A DNA stretch of 64,000 nucleotides from Nemania diffusa (Eukaryota > Ascomycota > Sordariomycetes > Xylariales > Xylariaceae), in NCBI GenBank assembly GCA_038501195.1, contig JBBPUQ010000009.1:1364001-1428000 (forward strand), written 5' to 3'. A program made the translations under genes and the position numbers. This document shows positions 10,940-21,868 of this stretch, in pieces; positions within the stretch are counted from its first letter, which is position 1, and every line of letters begins with the position of its first letter. The notes under the pieces were generated by a model. The model was given only the letters and a program-made list of their open reading frames with translations, had not been told where the DNA came from and searched no databases.

Positions 10940-12260
10940 GTTGATACAGGCTGACACGTGCTGTTGCAAAGCGGCTGCGGTCTTGCGTTTGGGATGGGAA
11001 AAATTTGGATTGCGTAAAATATACGTCTTGTCAATATACCTATTTTTACCAATTATTCCCTCTGATTAGTCTCGCGTGCTTGTTTGTTCAGCCGCATTGT
11101 GCGTCACTTCATTGGTGAACCAATTGTTGATTCTATATCCTCGTCTACGGAGTCTCGAAATAACAGTTAGACCATGCAGGTTATGAAAGCCATCTATTAC
11201 TAGTAGGTATTGTTGATAAGGAAGAGCGACGTTAGTACGGGATTCTGTATCATAGTTAGCACGCTTATGATAATAGGCCAGACACTATGTTGAGGTATCA
11301 CCAACATAACGAAGTATAAGCCAAGCGGCGTATTCTTTGATTGAGAGTAAGGTCAATGTTGATGAGGTCAATATGTTCTCGCTTTATCATTTGTTCGTTA
11401 GATCCGATTGCAAACTAACTGTTCAGGAAGTGTAGTGAGTCCTCCATTACACCTTGCAAGGGCTGTTTTGCTGTGAAACTAGCACAGACTACCTCGGTCG
11501 AAGAGGTGAGTTGCTAAACACCTATCCTTGTGCCATGTGGTGTGTTTGACTCTCTTCTGCTTTGTTAAATACGACCTGTCTATTGCGCATGCGAAAGCAT
11601 ATCTATTATGCTATATACAATCTAAATGAGCGAAATAATGCGTATGTAGAAGGGTTTTCTTGTCACTCACGGGGGAGCCCTGACAGCCCCACCGCGCATG
11701 CTGAGCCCATTTACGCGGAGGACTAGATCTTGCCATCACCATATGCCAGCTTCTGTCGTGTTGCCTAGAACATGATCATAGGTGGAAACTCGGGTTGGAA
11801 TGATGGCGCGCGGATAAAGCCACACGGTCAATGGTGGTTTAAACCTTGACTGGCTAAGCCATATGACATGTTAACAGAAACCGATAAGTAGACCATAGCA
11901 CTATGCTATATAGGATCGACTAGCGTAGAACTTGCTGAATCCCATGAATTTGTCTTTGTCTTTGAGCATGTGATTAATTAGCTCCGAACAGCTTAAGGAT
12001 CAGTTTGTAAATAAAACCCGTACATCGTTCTTTACTCCTCTAGAAGCTGTCTATAACCCTGCATTAGCTAGGGTTGGTAGGTGGATATGTGTATACACAG
12101 CTATCATTCTTCGGAACACTTCATTGCTAGCTCGGTGCTTCAAACGCTGAAACTCATTCGCCTCAAATCAAGGTCTATGATTCCCGCGTGCCAGTGGCTA
12201 CTTAGGTATCGAATATTCTGCCTCGTGCAAAAGAAATCGCTGTTCACGAGTGACTGTATG
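10940..12260. other. Intergenic, convergent 3' ends
   Basis: About 1.3 kb lies between the lyase and the WLM protease gene. No coding region, RNA gene or repeat is supported. Confidence 0.6.
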
Positions 12261-13508
12261 CTAGTTAGAGGAGAGTTTAATGGTTCCGCAGAGGTCGCAC
12301 GACCACCATTGGCTCTCTCGGACCCTGCCGCAGAAGTGGCATGTCCATGTCCGTGATGTAGAAGCTATGGGCTGAGAGGAAGCTTGTCGCGACTCTTTTC
12401 CTTTGGTTGTTGGGGTTGCGGGTGCGTTTTGAGCTCCTCTATTATTGTTACCCCTGTCGGGTTTAGTTAGGTCAATTATCGCTCGCTGTTGCGTTGTAGG
12501 TAACTCGGTTTTCTCCGTGCCACATGCATCGCAGCATAAATAACTAGCTGGGTTATTTAGGGTGCATACGCCACATATCCATGTGCTGCTAGTCGCCTTG
12601 TCTCTTTGTGGGCCGCGGGGAGGAGCTGAGGACTGCGCGGTATTGCCTCTACTATTGCTGCTGGCTGCGACAGGTGGCACATAGGCGTTCCCCTTTTTTG
12701 CGATTTCTTCTTCCTGCACAATCTCCCATAATGCCTGTGCTATCGCAGCATCGTTTGCAGCGTCTTCATCGGCTTTGGTCCTAAAGCCGTTCCTCGTCGC
12801 CGTATCCGCAATCTCAATAATCTCGTCTTGCGTTTGGTTATCGTTCGCGCAGCCTCGCAACGTTTGGTTACGACGTTCAACCGTGTCGCCAATAATCTTT
12901 CGTATATCTTGTCCAGGTCGAGGGACCGCGCCGCCTAACCTTTGCCCCGATCCAGAACTCAAAGCGCGGCGCTTCTCGGCAGCGATGCGAGCTAACCTTC
13001 GAGCTTCATCCATCGGCATGGTCCTACCGCCCAGCCGGTGACCCTCGGACAAGAAGCCCTCCCCGGTATAGCCCTTCAGGGTCAGCGACAAATGTTCATC
13101 CCGAAGCTGATTCCATAAGGCATGAAATTTTGCGTCGTGAGGACCGTGGACATTGTGGGCAAGCTCGTGTAGCATTGTGTCGGCTACCTGCTCAATAGGG
13201 AGAAACTGGTTCCGGTCTCCGGGATACCGGAGCCGTAGGCAGATCTTCTGTCCGCGATCTACATTGAGTCCTAAAAACATGTGAGCTACAATTTTATTCC
13301 TCTCCTTTGAAACCCACATAGGTGTCCTACCGAGCAAGTTTTGCTGACTGGGATAGAACTCGGTCAGTTGACCAACTCTCCATCCCCGTGCACGCATGAG
13401 AGGTTTCACTAAAGAAGCTACCTTCTTCAGTGTATGTAATGCCTCTGCAGCGCGTGGGAAGTCCGCGAGATGCGAAAAGGAAAATATTAAAGGATCGACT
13501 TCTGGCAT
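12261..13508 (-). CDS. WLM-domain metalloprotease with two RanBP2 zinc fingers (Wss1-like)
   Basis: The protein has 395 residues after removing an in-frame 60-bp intron. The uninterrupted frame would insert 20 residues between NLLG and LNVDRG, and splicing 13271-13330 (GTAGGA...TTTTAG) restores the WLM sequence NLLGLNVDRGQKICLRLRYP. The start MPEVDPLIFSF matches the family better than the ATG 28 codons upstream (13592). The zinc-protease motif is HELAHNVHGPHD (HExxH plus distal His). Two RanBP2-type zinc fingers follow at the C-terminus (WICGVCTLNNPASYLCCDAC and WTCHFCGRVRESQWWSCDLC). Yeast Wss1 and its relatives cut proteins crosslinked to DNA and work with SUMO/Cdc48. Function here is inferred from the family. 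No SHP or SUMO-interacting motif was assigned. Confidence 0.9.
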   Translation of the reverse strand: MPEVDPLIFSFSHLADFPRAAEALHTLKKVASLVKPLMRARGWRVGQLTEFYPSQQNLLGRTPMWVSKERNKIVAHMFLGLNVDRGQKICLRLRYPGDRNQFLPIEQVADTMLHELAHNVHGPHDAKFHALWNQLRDEHLSLTLKGYTGEGFLSEGHRLGGRTMPMDEARRLARIAAEKRRALSSGSGQRLGGAVPRPGQDIRKIIGDTVERRNQTLRGCANDNQTQDEIIEIADTATRNGFRTKADEDAANDAAIAQALWEIVQEEEIAKKGNAYVPPVAASSNSRGNTAQSSAPPRGPQRDKATSSTWICGVCTLNNPASYLCCDACGTEKTELPTTQQRAIIDLTKPDRGNNNRGAQNAPATPTTKGKESRQASSQPIASTSRTWTCHFCGRVRESQWWSCDLCGTIKLSSN

Positions 13509-15592
13509 TTTCAATATGTACTCTGCGGGTTTGTGTAGAAATAGCAAGGGGAGTCTCCGCGGTGGTGGTTGTTGTCCCTCTAAAGAAATCAAGATACGAT
13601 AACTATGCGCCGCAGTGATCGGATAATGCGAAACAAAAGGTCATAGTGTTTCGCACTTTACTTAGCAGTAAACTTCATATTTGAGGGGCGTAGCATAGTG
13701 TGCATGCGTTGTGCCGTGAGATGTACACGCGTCCAAATTCTCGGATTAAATATGGCATTGAAATACCTAAATGTAGAAAATAAGCCATGAAGCCATCACA
13801 TCACGTAAGCTACCATCTAACTTCTAGAAGTTACCTGGTGGTTTTGTGTACACGCGTTGCCGCCGCCACTATTCAGTAGGTTGGATGCCTGGAGGTATTG
13901 TAGGTACCTACTGCGTAAGGAGGTACCTAATTTTAGTACGGAATATCCATCTATGCAGTACAGAGTAGCATTATATTGTGTATTATGTATATACATAGTA
14001 AGATACGACTAGCGCCCCGAAAAGCAAACAATTGAACATAACAATTAGGCCTAAGGTACCTAGGTAGTATCTTGACAAACACCGTACCTACTGATAAAGA
14101 CTTATAATTGCGTTTATAATTCTCGTTAGGGATCATATTCTTAAGTAACACCTGATATCATGTAGGGGAGACTACTCGCGAATCATATGTCTACAACAAA
14201 CCCCGATTTGACGGTCAGACGTGACATTGACCACAATATTCCAGTATCACCTACCAACGCGCAAGTAATTTACTTATGATACTACGAAGTGGTACGGGAT
14301 TGGGTACATGCTTGACTCCGTAGTAGCCCAGTTTCACCGTCACTATTATTTTGGTAAGTCTTGGTGGCTTCTCCCGACCTGCCCGGCACAAATGTCCCTT
14401 GAGGGTTGGTTTTATACCCAATGAAAATTCCACATCCTTAGTCACTAGGATGTCTTGGGCGGCAAACAGCCTTCTAGGGCTCTCCCATGTTAATATGCCG
14501 CTTGTATATGAAGAGGGAACTAAGGCTTTTCGTCGCCTTCAAGGAGAGCTCATTAATACGTTTAACGATCTATCTGTATTTGCTTGGTAGGACAAAGATG
14601 GCCTATGTAGATATCATGGATTTCTTGCCGACTCTCCTCGGAGATTTTGGAACTTTAGATCGAAGCTGTTCGTGAATAACCCATCCAACACCCGCAGAGA
14701 GCGATAATATGTTATAGATAAAACGTTATGCATGGTTGCTGGTTTCTTGCACTATCCGTCTAGGCCAACGCTCTTCGTAAGTTCGAAAGAGAACAAAATT
14801 AGTGGAAATAAAGTCGAAACCCGTCTGCAGAATTTTTTTACTATCCACCTTCGCATGGACACTGGTCGTCTAGTACTATCGTGCCAGTCATCCGCTTACT
14901 ATTTAAAGGGTGGGATGGGTTTAAATAGGCGGAGGAAAAGCACGATAGATGTGACGCGGTCACAGCGAAAATCAGACAAGGTATCGTTTAAATTATGCCA
15001 GATGCATGACTTACGAAAGAACGCTAAAATTAACAGCGCTAGATCAGCAAAAAGGGTTCCCGCTCCATGGTGCAACGATAAAACCACAACGAAATACCTT
15101 CATCTAGTATACTAGACAGACATGAATAGCAAAAAGTGCGAACCACATTCTTATAGTAAATAGCTAAGACGTTATCTCCCTTAAAATACCATTGATAATA
15201 GAAAGTGTCGCTGCCCTAACAGTAAGCTGTATATAAGTAACTGTGACAGCCAAATCCCAATTCATATCTTTCTACTTTTGCATCTCCCATGGAGAATCCT
15301 TGCTTAGGTTTTAGCACATTCATTGCAAGCAACCATGGCAGAGATCAACCTATCCTAGTTATCGACAGCCCGGCATGGATTCGATATGAGGGCCGAAGAC
15401 TGACAAGTAATTAGCTTAGGTAGAAATCTCCATCAGGTGATTCATAGTGTCCTCTACAATAGACAGAAGCCATAAGACGTCGGTCCGTTACATTAGATAG
15501 TATATCGCGCTAAAGGCTAACCCAAAGGTGCTCCTTATTTCGAACGGGTCATACTAGACTCTACCTAGGTAGTCTCTAGCACACCTCGAGAC
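13509..15592. other. Gene-poor AT-rich intergenic stretch
   Basis: About 2 kb holds several copies of TAGGTACCTA-like words, one TACCTAGGTA at 14057-14066, one TAAGGAGGTA at 13916-13925 and the 12-bp palindrome CTACCTAGGTAG at 15561-15572. The ORFs here, including one of 127 codons at 14732-15115, show no recognisable domain and I do not call them. Confidence 0.6.
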
Positions 15593-15754
15593 GTGTCAGA
15601 GGAGGAAGTCACAGTGAATAGAAGTCCTGTCGCAGCTGAGTGTTTTTACAGGATTCCTAAGTATGCTGCCTACACAGCCTCAAAGCATGTCGTGATTCAT
15701 TTGAGTAGAACGGTGACTAAGGAAGTTGGTGACCGGGAAATCCGCTTTATTTTT
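15593..15754 (+). pseudogene. Relic of a short-chain dehydrogenase/reductase (SDR)
   Basis: A short frame encodes IPKYAAYTASKHVVIHLSR followed by TVTKEVGDREIRF. This is the classical SDR active-site helix with YxxxK (Y-T-A-S-K) and the following helix, normally KEVGDREIRVN. About 15 residues upstream, VTVNRSPVAAE resembles the strand carrying the catalytic Ser (IVNVSSVAA), but the S-S pair is lost. The remaining domain is absent on both sides: the frame ends in AT-rich sequence at about 15755, and nothing upstream resembles the Rossmann GxxxGxG motif. This is a decayed fragment, not a working gene. Confidence 0.7.
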
Positions 15755-16224
15755 TTATTTTCTAAATATTCATATAATTAAAAAAAACCACAATTGATAA
15801 CTTTATAGTCTTTTAGCAAGCCACCTACCTAGTGGCTCACAAAAGACGGTTTCTAAGCGGCGCTATTCTAAATACTGGTCGCAAGTCCCAGACACCTCAG
15901 TTCCTTCAGGGTGGCGTAAAATAAGTGCATCATTGCCGCCTTGCCATTCAGCTTTTTTTGGTTTTGCTACCACGGTGCGGCCATTCATGCATTAAACATC
16001 GTACCGAATCTTCGAAAGCGAAGACGATCGCAACCAATGTCTCAATAAGATGCATTTTGAGTGGGTACTGCTTCGATTTAAGCTGTACAAGAGATGCGTA
16101 AGATCGAGTCTAGAATCTCGGTAACCGATAACCCCAACGCCTAACCTAGGCCTTAGTAAAATAAAAGAGACGCCATTCGCGATGATATTATATGCTCATG
16201 AATCACATATTGAGTCTGGAAATC
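15755..16224. other. Intergenic, no supported gene
   Basis: AT-rich sequence between the SDR relic and the 3' end of the F-box-like gene. Nothing else is seen. Confidence 0.5.
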
Positions 16225-18004
16225 TTATATGGATCCATCGTCATTATCATCTTCTGCTGGGATATCCTCCGCTGGCTCAAACTGAACGACTACATCTAGC
16301 ATGAGCGCCTTCCGATCACTGCCAATGATCGGCATCCAATTCAGCCTTTTTGTAGACCAAATTCTAGGAGTCTGTATAGTAGGAAAGACCTCGCCCGTTT
16401 TCATGTTTTCGAATTCAAAAGATAGCAAGGGTTGCTTATGATTCTTCTGGAGGCGTACAAAGGGGCGCGGCAAAAGCCTCGTCTCATCGTCGATCCTGTA
16501 CTTGCGAAGACAAGAGGAGCGGAATTCTGTGGAGACAGAAGTGCACGTCTTCCATGTGTCATAATCGACAAAATCCAGTATCCGTTCATAGAGCTCGAGG
16601 GGGAGAATACCTGCCGACTTAGACGCCACGCGCCGCATGGCAGCGACTTCGAAGAATTTCACGAGCGCTGAGAGTCCGGGGAACTGGGAATTCAGTCTTC
16701 GCGGCTTTCCCGTGCAATTAGTCCCCATAATCGCTTCTCCGCGCTGACGTTGGTAATCCATACCGTCCTTGAGCTCTGGTCGCTCGCGTGGATGGGTGCT
16801 CATACAATAACTTCGGCGCAGAGGCGACAGATCGAGGGGTTTGCTAACCTTGACCATAGGCTCCGCGCCCTCGTCTTCGGCCCAAGTGACCTCTACAAAA
16901 GTTACTTTAAAGAGACTCAGCACGACAACTTGAAAGTTTTCGCGCCCTTGACTGATGCCCCAGTCAACGGCCTGCGTAACGGCCTCGCCATCAGTTCTCA
17001 TAGTCAGGCTGACAAGTACATCTTCTATCCAGTACCTTGTTTCTGGTGGCGAAACACCTGGGGCATCGCCTGGTCGATGGGACATGGAGCCGAACTCAAG
17101 TAGCGGAGCGTGACTACCAGCCCAATCTTTGTTGAGGAATCCGCATGACTTAGGCATATGTTTCAACTTGCAATCCCACCATTCACAACCGCGAGGATTA
17201 CATGACTGAGCAGGAAAGGAGAAAAATTTGGTCATGCCGGATGCGATCGAAACAAGCGCAAAAACCAACTCGCGAAATGGAAAAGAATCTGGGCTCCATT
17301 CCATCCCGAGCCCAACGATGTCGTCTTTATATTGAATTAGAACCTCAGCCAGTATTCGGGTAAGAAACACTTCTCGTGCCTCGGTGATTTCTGTCTTCGG
17401 GGCTACGACGCGGTAGCTGTATCCCAATTCAGGGATTGGTTTAGGCAGTTCTAATGCCGGCGGGGCTATATACTCATCTGGGCAGATGTCGAGCGAGATG
17501 GTGGGCTTGAATCGGTAAATACTTTCGGCGATCGCTTTAAGCCACAGGTCGTCACTTCGCGGTATGTGCCCTAATTTCCAGTGGATGCTGAAATTCATCG
17601 TGAGGACCTCACGGTCGAGATTGATGATATAAAAATACTCAGCATCATGACTAGTTAGCCGTGGAAGTTCGGAGGGGAGCGCCATAAGGCCCTTGAAGCA
17701 GGAATAGTCCGGTTTCGAGCCATCGCGAATCTCATAGACATGATCTTCTAATTCCTTTTGCTTGTCCGCATACTCGGCCCGCTTCTTCTCGAGCCATTCT
17801 ACGAGCTGTTAGTATATGGTTTTTGGGATGGGAAGTAGGAGCGTTAGCACTAGTTAGACATGACGCACTTTGGTATTCCTCTGGGTCGGCGGGGATCTTC
17901 GCGATAATTTCGGCCCCTAAGCCTTCAAAGTAGCTGTCATACTGATTGTAGCGAATATAGTATCGTCCGCGGAAACGAACGATCTCAAGGCCTCGAGTTC
18001 CCAT
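16225..18004 (-). CDS. F-box-like protein of unknown function
   Basis: Two exons (17869-18004 and 16225-17798) give 569 residues. The first encodes MGTRGLEIVRFRGRYYIRYN and a short domain ending DPEEYQ. The intron is 70 bp with donor GTGCGT and acceptor CTCGTAG, and splicing gives EEYQKWLEKKRAEYADKQKE in frame with the long ORF. The nearer acceptor TAACAG would shift the frame. An F-box-like segment sits in the C-terminal third (LPLELYERILDFVDYDTWKT). The N-terminal block (GLEIVRFRGRYYIRYNQYD) resembles a recurrent fungal family without a characterised member, from memory. If the F-box works, the protein could be an SCF ubiquitin-ligase adaptor, which is inference. The C-terminus is acidic. 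Confidence 0.8.
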
Positions 18005-18728
18005 ACTTTACACGAGACACTTCGGCCTGGGGTTCGGGACCGCCCAGCGCGAGGTTATGACTAGAGACGAGCGGTGACCGTGGCTGCCCCCTTAGAGAGG
18101 GTTTGGTGAGCTGATGCCTGTAGCTGCTGGTAAGTTCTGATGATTGTGCAATTGGGAAATGTCAGGTCCAAAAGCAACTGTGCAGTGGCTCTTTGGCTAC
18201 ATGTGACATATCATGGTGCACGGTTATGCACATTTTTTCGTAGTTTTTTCATAGTTTGTTTATTTTTTTGAACTACTTTTTTCTATCCCTTAAAACCCGC
18301 TAAACCCACTATATTTATAGGGCACCTAGTTACACACTACTTACTATCACACCTTGAAAGTTAGGTCTAGTTAAAAGCCTTGGTTTAGCTAGAAGGTTTA
18401 TGTATAGTATAGCCAGAAGATCTACTTTAGCTAAAGGGTCTGGTTTAGTAGGTAGTTAGCTTACCTACTTGGTAGTTGGCAGCCTTTTTAGCTACATACT
18501 ACCAGGCATGTAGGTAACTACCTAGGTAGTTTCGAGTCCACGTGGCAGCAAGTCCAATCCGTAAAGGAGGTAGGTACTAATGCGGGACTTGATACCAGAT
18601 ATGTATTATTGGAGCTGAATTGGTCATAGCGCGACTGTATACGTATGTACTTTGTTGATCAAGAGAAAGAATAAAGGTACATAGGTATGCCTATCTAGGT
18701 GCATATCGAGATTGCAATAATGTATTCA
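18005..18728. other. Intergenic with degenerate tandem repeat and palindrome
   Basis: Contains roughly 20-bp degenerate units built on TTTAGCTA-AAGG (about 18382-18441) and a perfect 16-bp palindrome at 18516-18531 containing TACCTAGGTA. It includes the upstream region of the F-box-like gene. Confidence 0.6.
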
Positions 18729-19031
18729 TTAATTACCTCCCTCCTTGTGTTCAGCACCCCATCTGCGGCAAAACTCTTCAATGGCGAGGCTTGCCTCATG
18801 TACTCGCCTGGACTCACGCTCCTGGCATGATACATGAACCTCCCCTTGTAGGAAGGATCTGGCAAGCGGCGAATCGGCGTGCTTCCTCCAAGTTTCCACT
18901 TGATCATTTTTGTCTATTTGGTTAGCTAAGTCTTGAATTTCCAGAAAAGGTAATTATTGGGTCTTGTACCGACCAGTGTCGGGAGCATGCGTAGCTAACG
19001 ACGCGTTCGATGTGTTTGACTTCGATTGCAT
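18729..19031 (-). CDS. Small spliced hypothetical protein, 80 residues
   Basis: This gene is not visible as one open frame. Exon 1 (18974-19031) encodes MQSKSNTSNASLATHAPDT. After a 60-bp intron (donor GTCGGT, branch GCTAAC, acceptor AATAG), exon 2 (18729-18913) encodes a charged, helix-prone segment including ETWRKHADSPLARSFLQGE and EASLAIEEFCRRWGAEHK. The exon 2 frame has coding-like composition, while the competing frame over the same DNA does not. The frame is kept exactly across the junction and ends at TAA. The donor GTCGGT is less common, which is the main weakness. I do not recognise a domain, and function is unknown. Confidence 0.5.
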
Positions 19032-19707
19032 ATCCTTCGATAGGCGTTAAGGTATTGAAATTCGGCAATCAGACTTTGAATTAATGATAGTTCTGCGCGC
19101 CGTAAAGAACGGGAATAACACAGCAGCTACAGAATACATATGTATGCAAAGAGTTTTTGGGCCACTGGAATCTACCTACTTGTCCTTAAGCTAATAGCAC
19201 GGCTGCAGGCATTTATAATGATGAGTCCACACATCTCAAATACCAACGGTGACGCTATTCTCCGAAGAGTTACAATTGTGACCTCTATCCCCAGCGAACA
19301 ATTGCCATACTGTTATAGCTGGGATGTGATCTGCATCCTTATCAATTGTGCTTCAAGAAGGATTTGGGGGGTCAACCCCTGTAGATAGGCGTTGGCATAC
19401 TCTGTACTCAGTACAGAATATTCCCTAACCGGCCGTAGCGTCTCTCTGCATGGATCTGCTCTCTTGCGGACTCGAGAATTCCTATGGCATGGGCACAATT
19501 GTGCTATTGGGCAAGAGAGGGGGGGCGCACATGCTTCTCAGCCTGATCATCCACGAACTTGGAAGAAAGTGGCATGGAATAGACTCTGGCATATTATGAT
19601 GATCCGGCACGTACCGCTAGTGCAGAACCAGATTGCCGCATTTTCATTATCCTTCGCACCTGAAGTGACGCCTTGGCAACGGTGGCGGCGACGGCAGAGG
19701 CGGCTCG
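19032..19707. other. Intergenic with a short palindrome
   Basis: Contains an inverted repeat with 8-bp arms and a 1-nt centre (TCTGTACT C AGTACAGA, 19401-19417). The rest has only short ORFs. It includes the promoters of the small gene (-) and the zinc-finger gene (+). Confidence 0.6.
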
Positions 19708-21441
19708 ATGGCAACAGCTATAGTCGAAACTAACTTGGCTAGTAGAGGGATCTTTCAAAAGAGAGATGTCGGCCCTTCACTTCAATCCTGCATCATTCAA
19801 TGTATCACGTCGGAAGAAGAGATGTACCCTGTCTTACGATACGATTCCCTCTGCCCTGAACACACACGTACCCAACAAACCCACCTCGAAACCGACATTT
19901 GGCTTGACGATGCCGAATCTTCAGTGTCTAGTATCGGACTACATAGTGATGGGGAGGTACCGCCAGCCACCTTGAACCTTTCTCAATCTGCGGATAAATA
20001 TATCGAGGTCAAGGCTTACGGAGGCCGACTGGGCCCTCCTACAAGAGAACATACTGCACTGCTGGCCGTTGAGGCTCTGACACGACAATTAATCGGCTTA
20101 AGGCCTATTTCTTGCAACACTTCTAATTTACAGAATTCAAGCCCGCAGTTTCAACACTATGGTGTTTCTCTGGATGATAACGAAGAAGAGCAGTTAGGAC
20201 TATGTTCTTTCTTTCCTAGGGCATTATACTGCATCCCTCCGTTATGGCTAATTCTACTGCACGCCGAAACTGAAAGCGATTTACTGAATATCGAGCACAT
20301 ATCTTCGGAGAATAGCTGGAAGAAGCTTAGGGAACTTCATGCTCACTTCTATTCATGTTCTTCTGGGGCCACGCGGACAACGTCTGCGACAGACAAGCAT
20401 GGTGCGGCCGCCCCAAAGAGATCTTCAAAAACACCTCAGAAACATCGTGGTGGCAAGAGAAAAAGGGAGCAACAAAGTGAATCGGGGTCTGACGACGAAG
20501 AATATGAGCCTCCTGAAAAGGTACCGAGGAAGTCGGACAATCCTAGCTCGAGTCGTAGATATGCTTGTCTTTGGTTCAAGCGATATCCGCGCAAGCATTT
20601 TGCGTGCGGGCAATTTAGTTTTGCTAAGATAAGTCACGTTACGCAACACCTGCGGAGGACGCATAGGGAGGCGGTGTGTTATTGTCCAATTTGTGGCGAC
20701 AATTTCCAAACGTCAACTAATCGCGATGTGCATATCCGGGCACAAGAGTGTCAGAGGCGGGATTTCGAATTCGATACTATACCGGCCGACCGTTGGGACG
20801 TAATAGACGATATCTCAAGACGGAACTCAAGAACGAGTGATCAAAAATGGAACGATATATACAAGACACTCTTTGGCGAGGCCTCGCCGCTACCAGACCC
20901 ATGGTACATCGATCCATACAAAGAAGCAGCACGCATGTTCGAACGATTGATTTCTGCCAATACGTCAAGAATATTAAATGCCTTAGAGGCTTCTAGTGGA
21001 AGAGATTCTATGTGTGCTGTCAACAGACCAACTACTGAGGCTGTTAGCGTGTTCCGTACTGTTTTGTGTGAAACTGTCACCGATCATCTGGCAAGCGAAG
21101 AAGAACCACCTAGCCGACCCTTATCGATGCCTGTGCCCTATGTATCAAGCGCCTCCCAGGAAGAAGCATTAGCTCAAGATTCCATCTGGAGCACAGGTGA
21201 AAATGTGTCGGCCATCTCGTCTCAGTTACAGCGCGCTGGCGTACAGACATCCGCTTTGGCTACCGGCAGGGTCGAGGAGCTGCATGGACTGGACCACCAA
21301 ACTATCAGAATGAATCCAATGCAGTATAACGACGTAGTCACTCAGGAATCTATCGCGCCCCTGTTTAACTTTACAGAGTATCCTGGCGACTTTTTTCGTA
21401 TCTTGAACAACTCGACACCGTACACGATAGGAACCCCATGA
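19708..21441 (+). CDS. Fungal C2H2 zinc-finger protein
   Basis: A single-exon frame of 577 residues. After an unstructured N-terminus, a basic stretch (KTPQKHRGGKRKREQ) and an acidic stretch (GSDDEEYEPPEK), there is a zinc-finger region at about residues 290-352. It contains a degenerate first finger (YACLWFKRYPRKHFACGQF) with HVTQHLRRTHR, then CYCPICGDNF with DVHIRAQEC. This arrangement is common in uncharacterised fungal proteins that often begin with YACPF-type fingers. The following block PADRWDVIDDISRR and WNDIYKTLFGEASPLPDPW is also typical of that group. Nuclear, probably DNA- or RNA-binding, by inference. The ATG at 19708 is the first in frame; an extra upstream exon is not excluded. 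Confidence 0.75.
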   Translation: MATAIVETNLASRGIFQKRDVGPSLQSCIIQCITSEEEMYPVLRYDSLCPEHTRTQQTHLETDIWLDDAESSVSSIGLHSDGEVPPATLNLSQSADKYIEVKAYGGRLGPPTREHTALLAVEALTRQLIGLRPISCNTSNLQNSSPQFQHYGVSLDDNEEEQLGLCSFFPRALYCIPPLWLILLHAETESDLLNIEHISSENSWKKLRELHAHFYSCSSGATRTTSATDKHGAAAPKRSSKTPQKHRGGKRKREQQSESGSDDEEYEPPEKVPRKSDNPSSSRRYACLWFKRYPRKHFACGQFSFAKISHVTQHLRRTHREAVCYCPICGDNFQTSTNRDVHIRAQECQRRDFEFDTIPADRWDVIDDISRRNSRTSDQKWNDIYKTLFGEASPLPDPWYIDPYKEAARMFERLISANTSRILNALEASSGRDSMCAVNRPTTEAVSVFRTVLCETVTDHLASEEEPPSRPLSMPVPYVSSASQEEALAQDSIWSTGENVSAISSQLQRAGVQTSALATGRVEELHGLDHQTIRMNPMQYNDVVTQESIAPLFNFTEYPGDFFRILNNSTPYTIGTP

Positions 21442-21868
21442 ATATTATGATACCCCGGTGTTAAGATAGGCACTATTTTCTCCATTGCTAATTCGACACA
21501 TGTAATGATATATAATAAATGATAGGCCGTTTCTTTCTATCTATATCTATACTCAATCATTGGAATTGGTGTGTTCGCGACGTGGCCCCTGGCTTTATTG
21601 CAACCATCATTGCTGTACTAAGCTGAACTCTACACTGACACGTTATGAAGCTACCGGCGCGTATGCATTGAGATCCATGCAGAATTGACACTCGCCAGCA
21701 AGCTTCAAGGTTGAAGTTAGGACATAAACTATATTAGCCATTACGCAAATGTATCTACAGAGTCTCGCTTCTTCGATGTGGTAAATAGGTAGGGACCTTC
21801 ATCCATAACCTGCTACGACGCCTATATAAAGCGCTACCGGTAAAAAAGAAATCTCCCCGAAGCGAGCT
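21442..21868. other. Intergenic, convergent 3' ends
   Basis: About 430 bp between the zinc-finger gene and the GH71 gene. It holds 3' UTRs and nothing else I can support. Confidence 0.6.

Noticed and set aside
14732..15115. 127-codon plus-strand ORF
   Set aside because: No recognisable domain, AT-rich surroundings and no splice context. Probably random.
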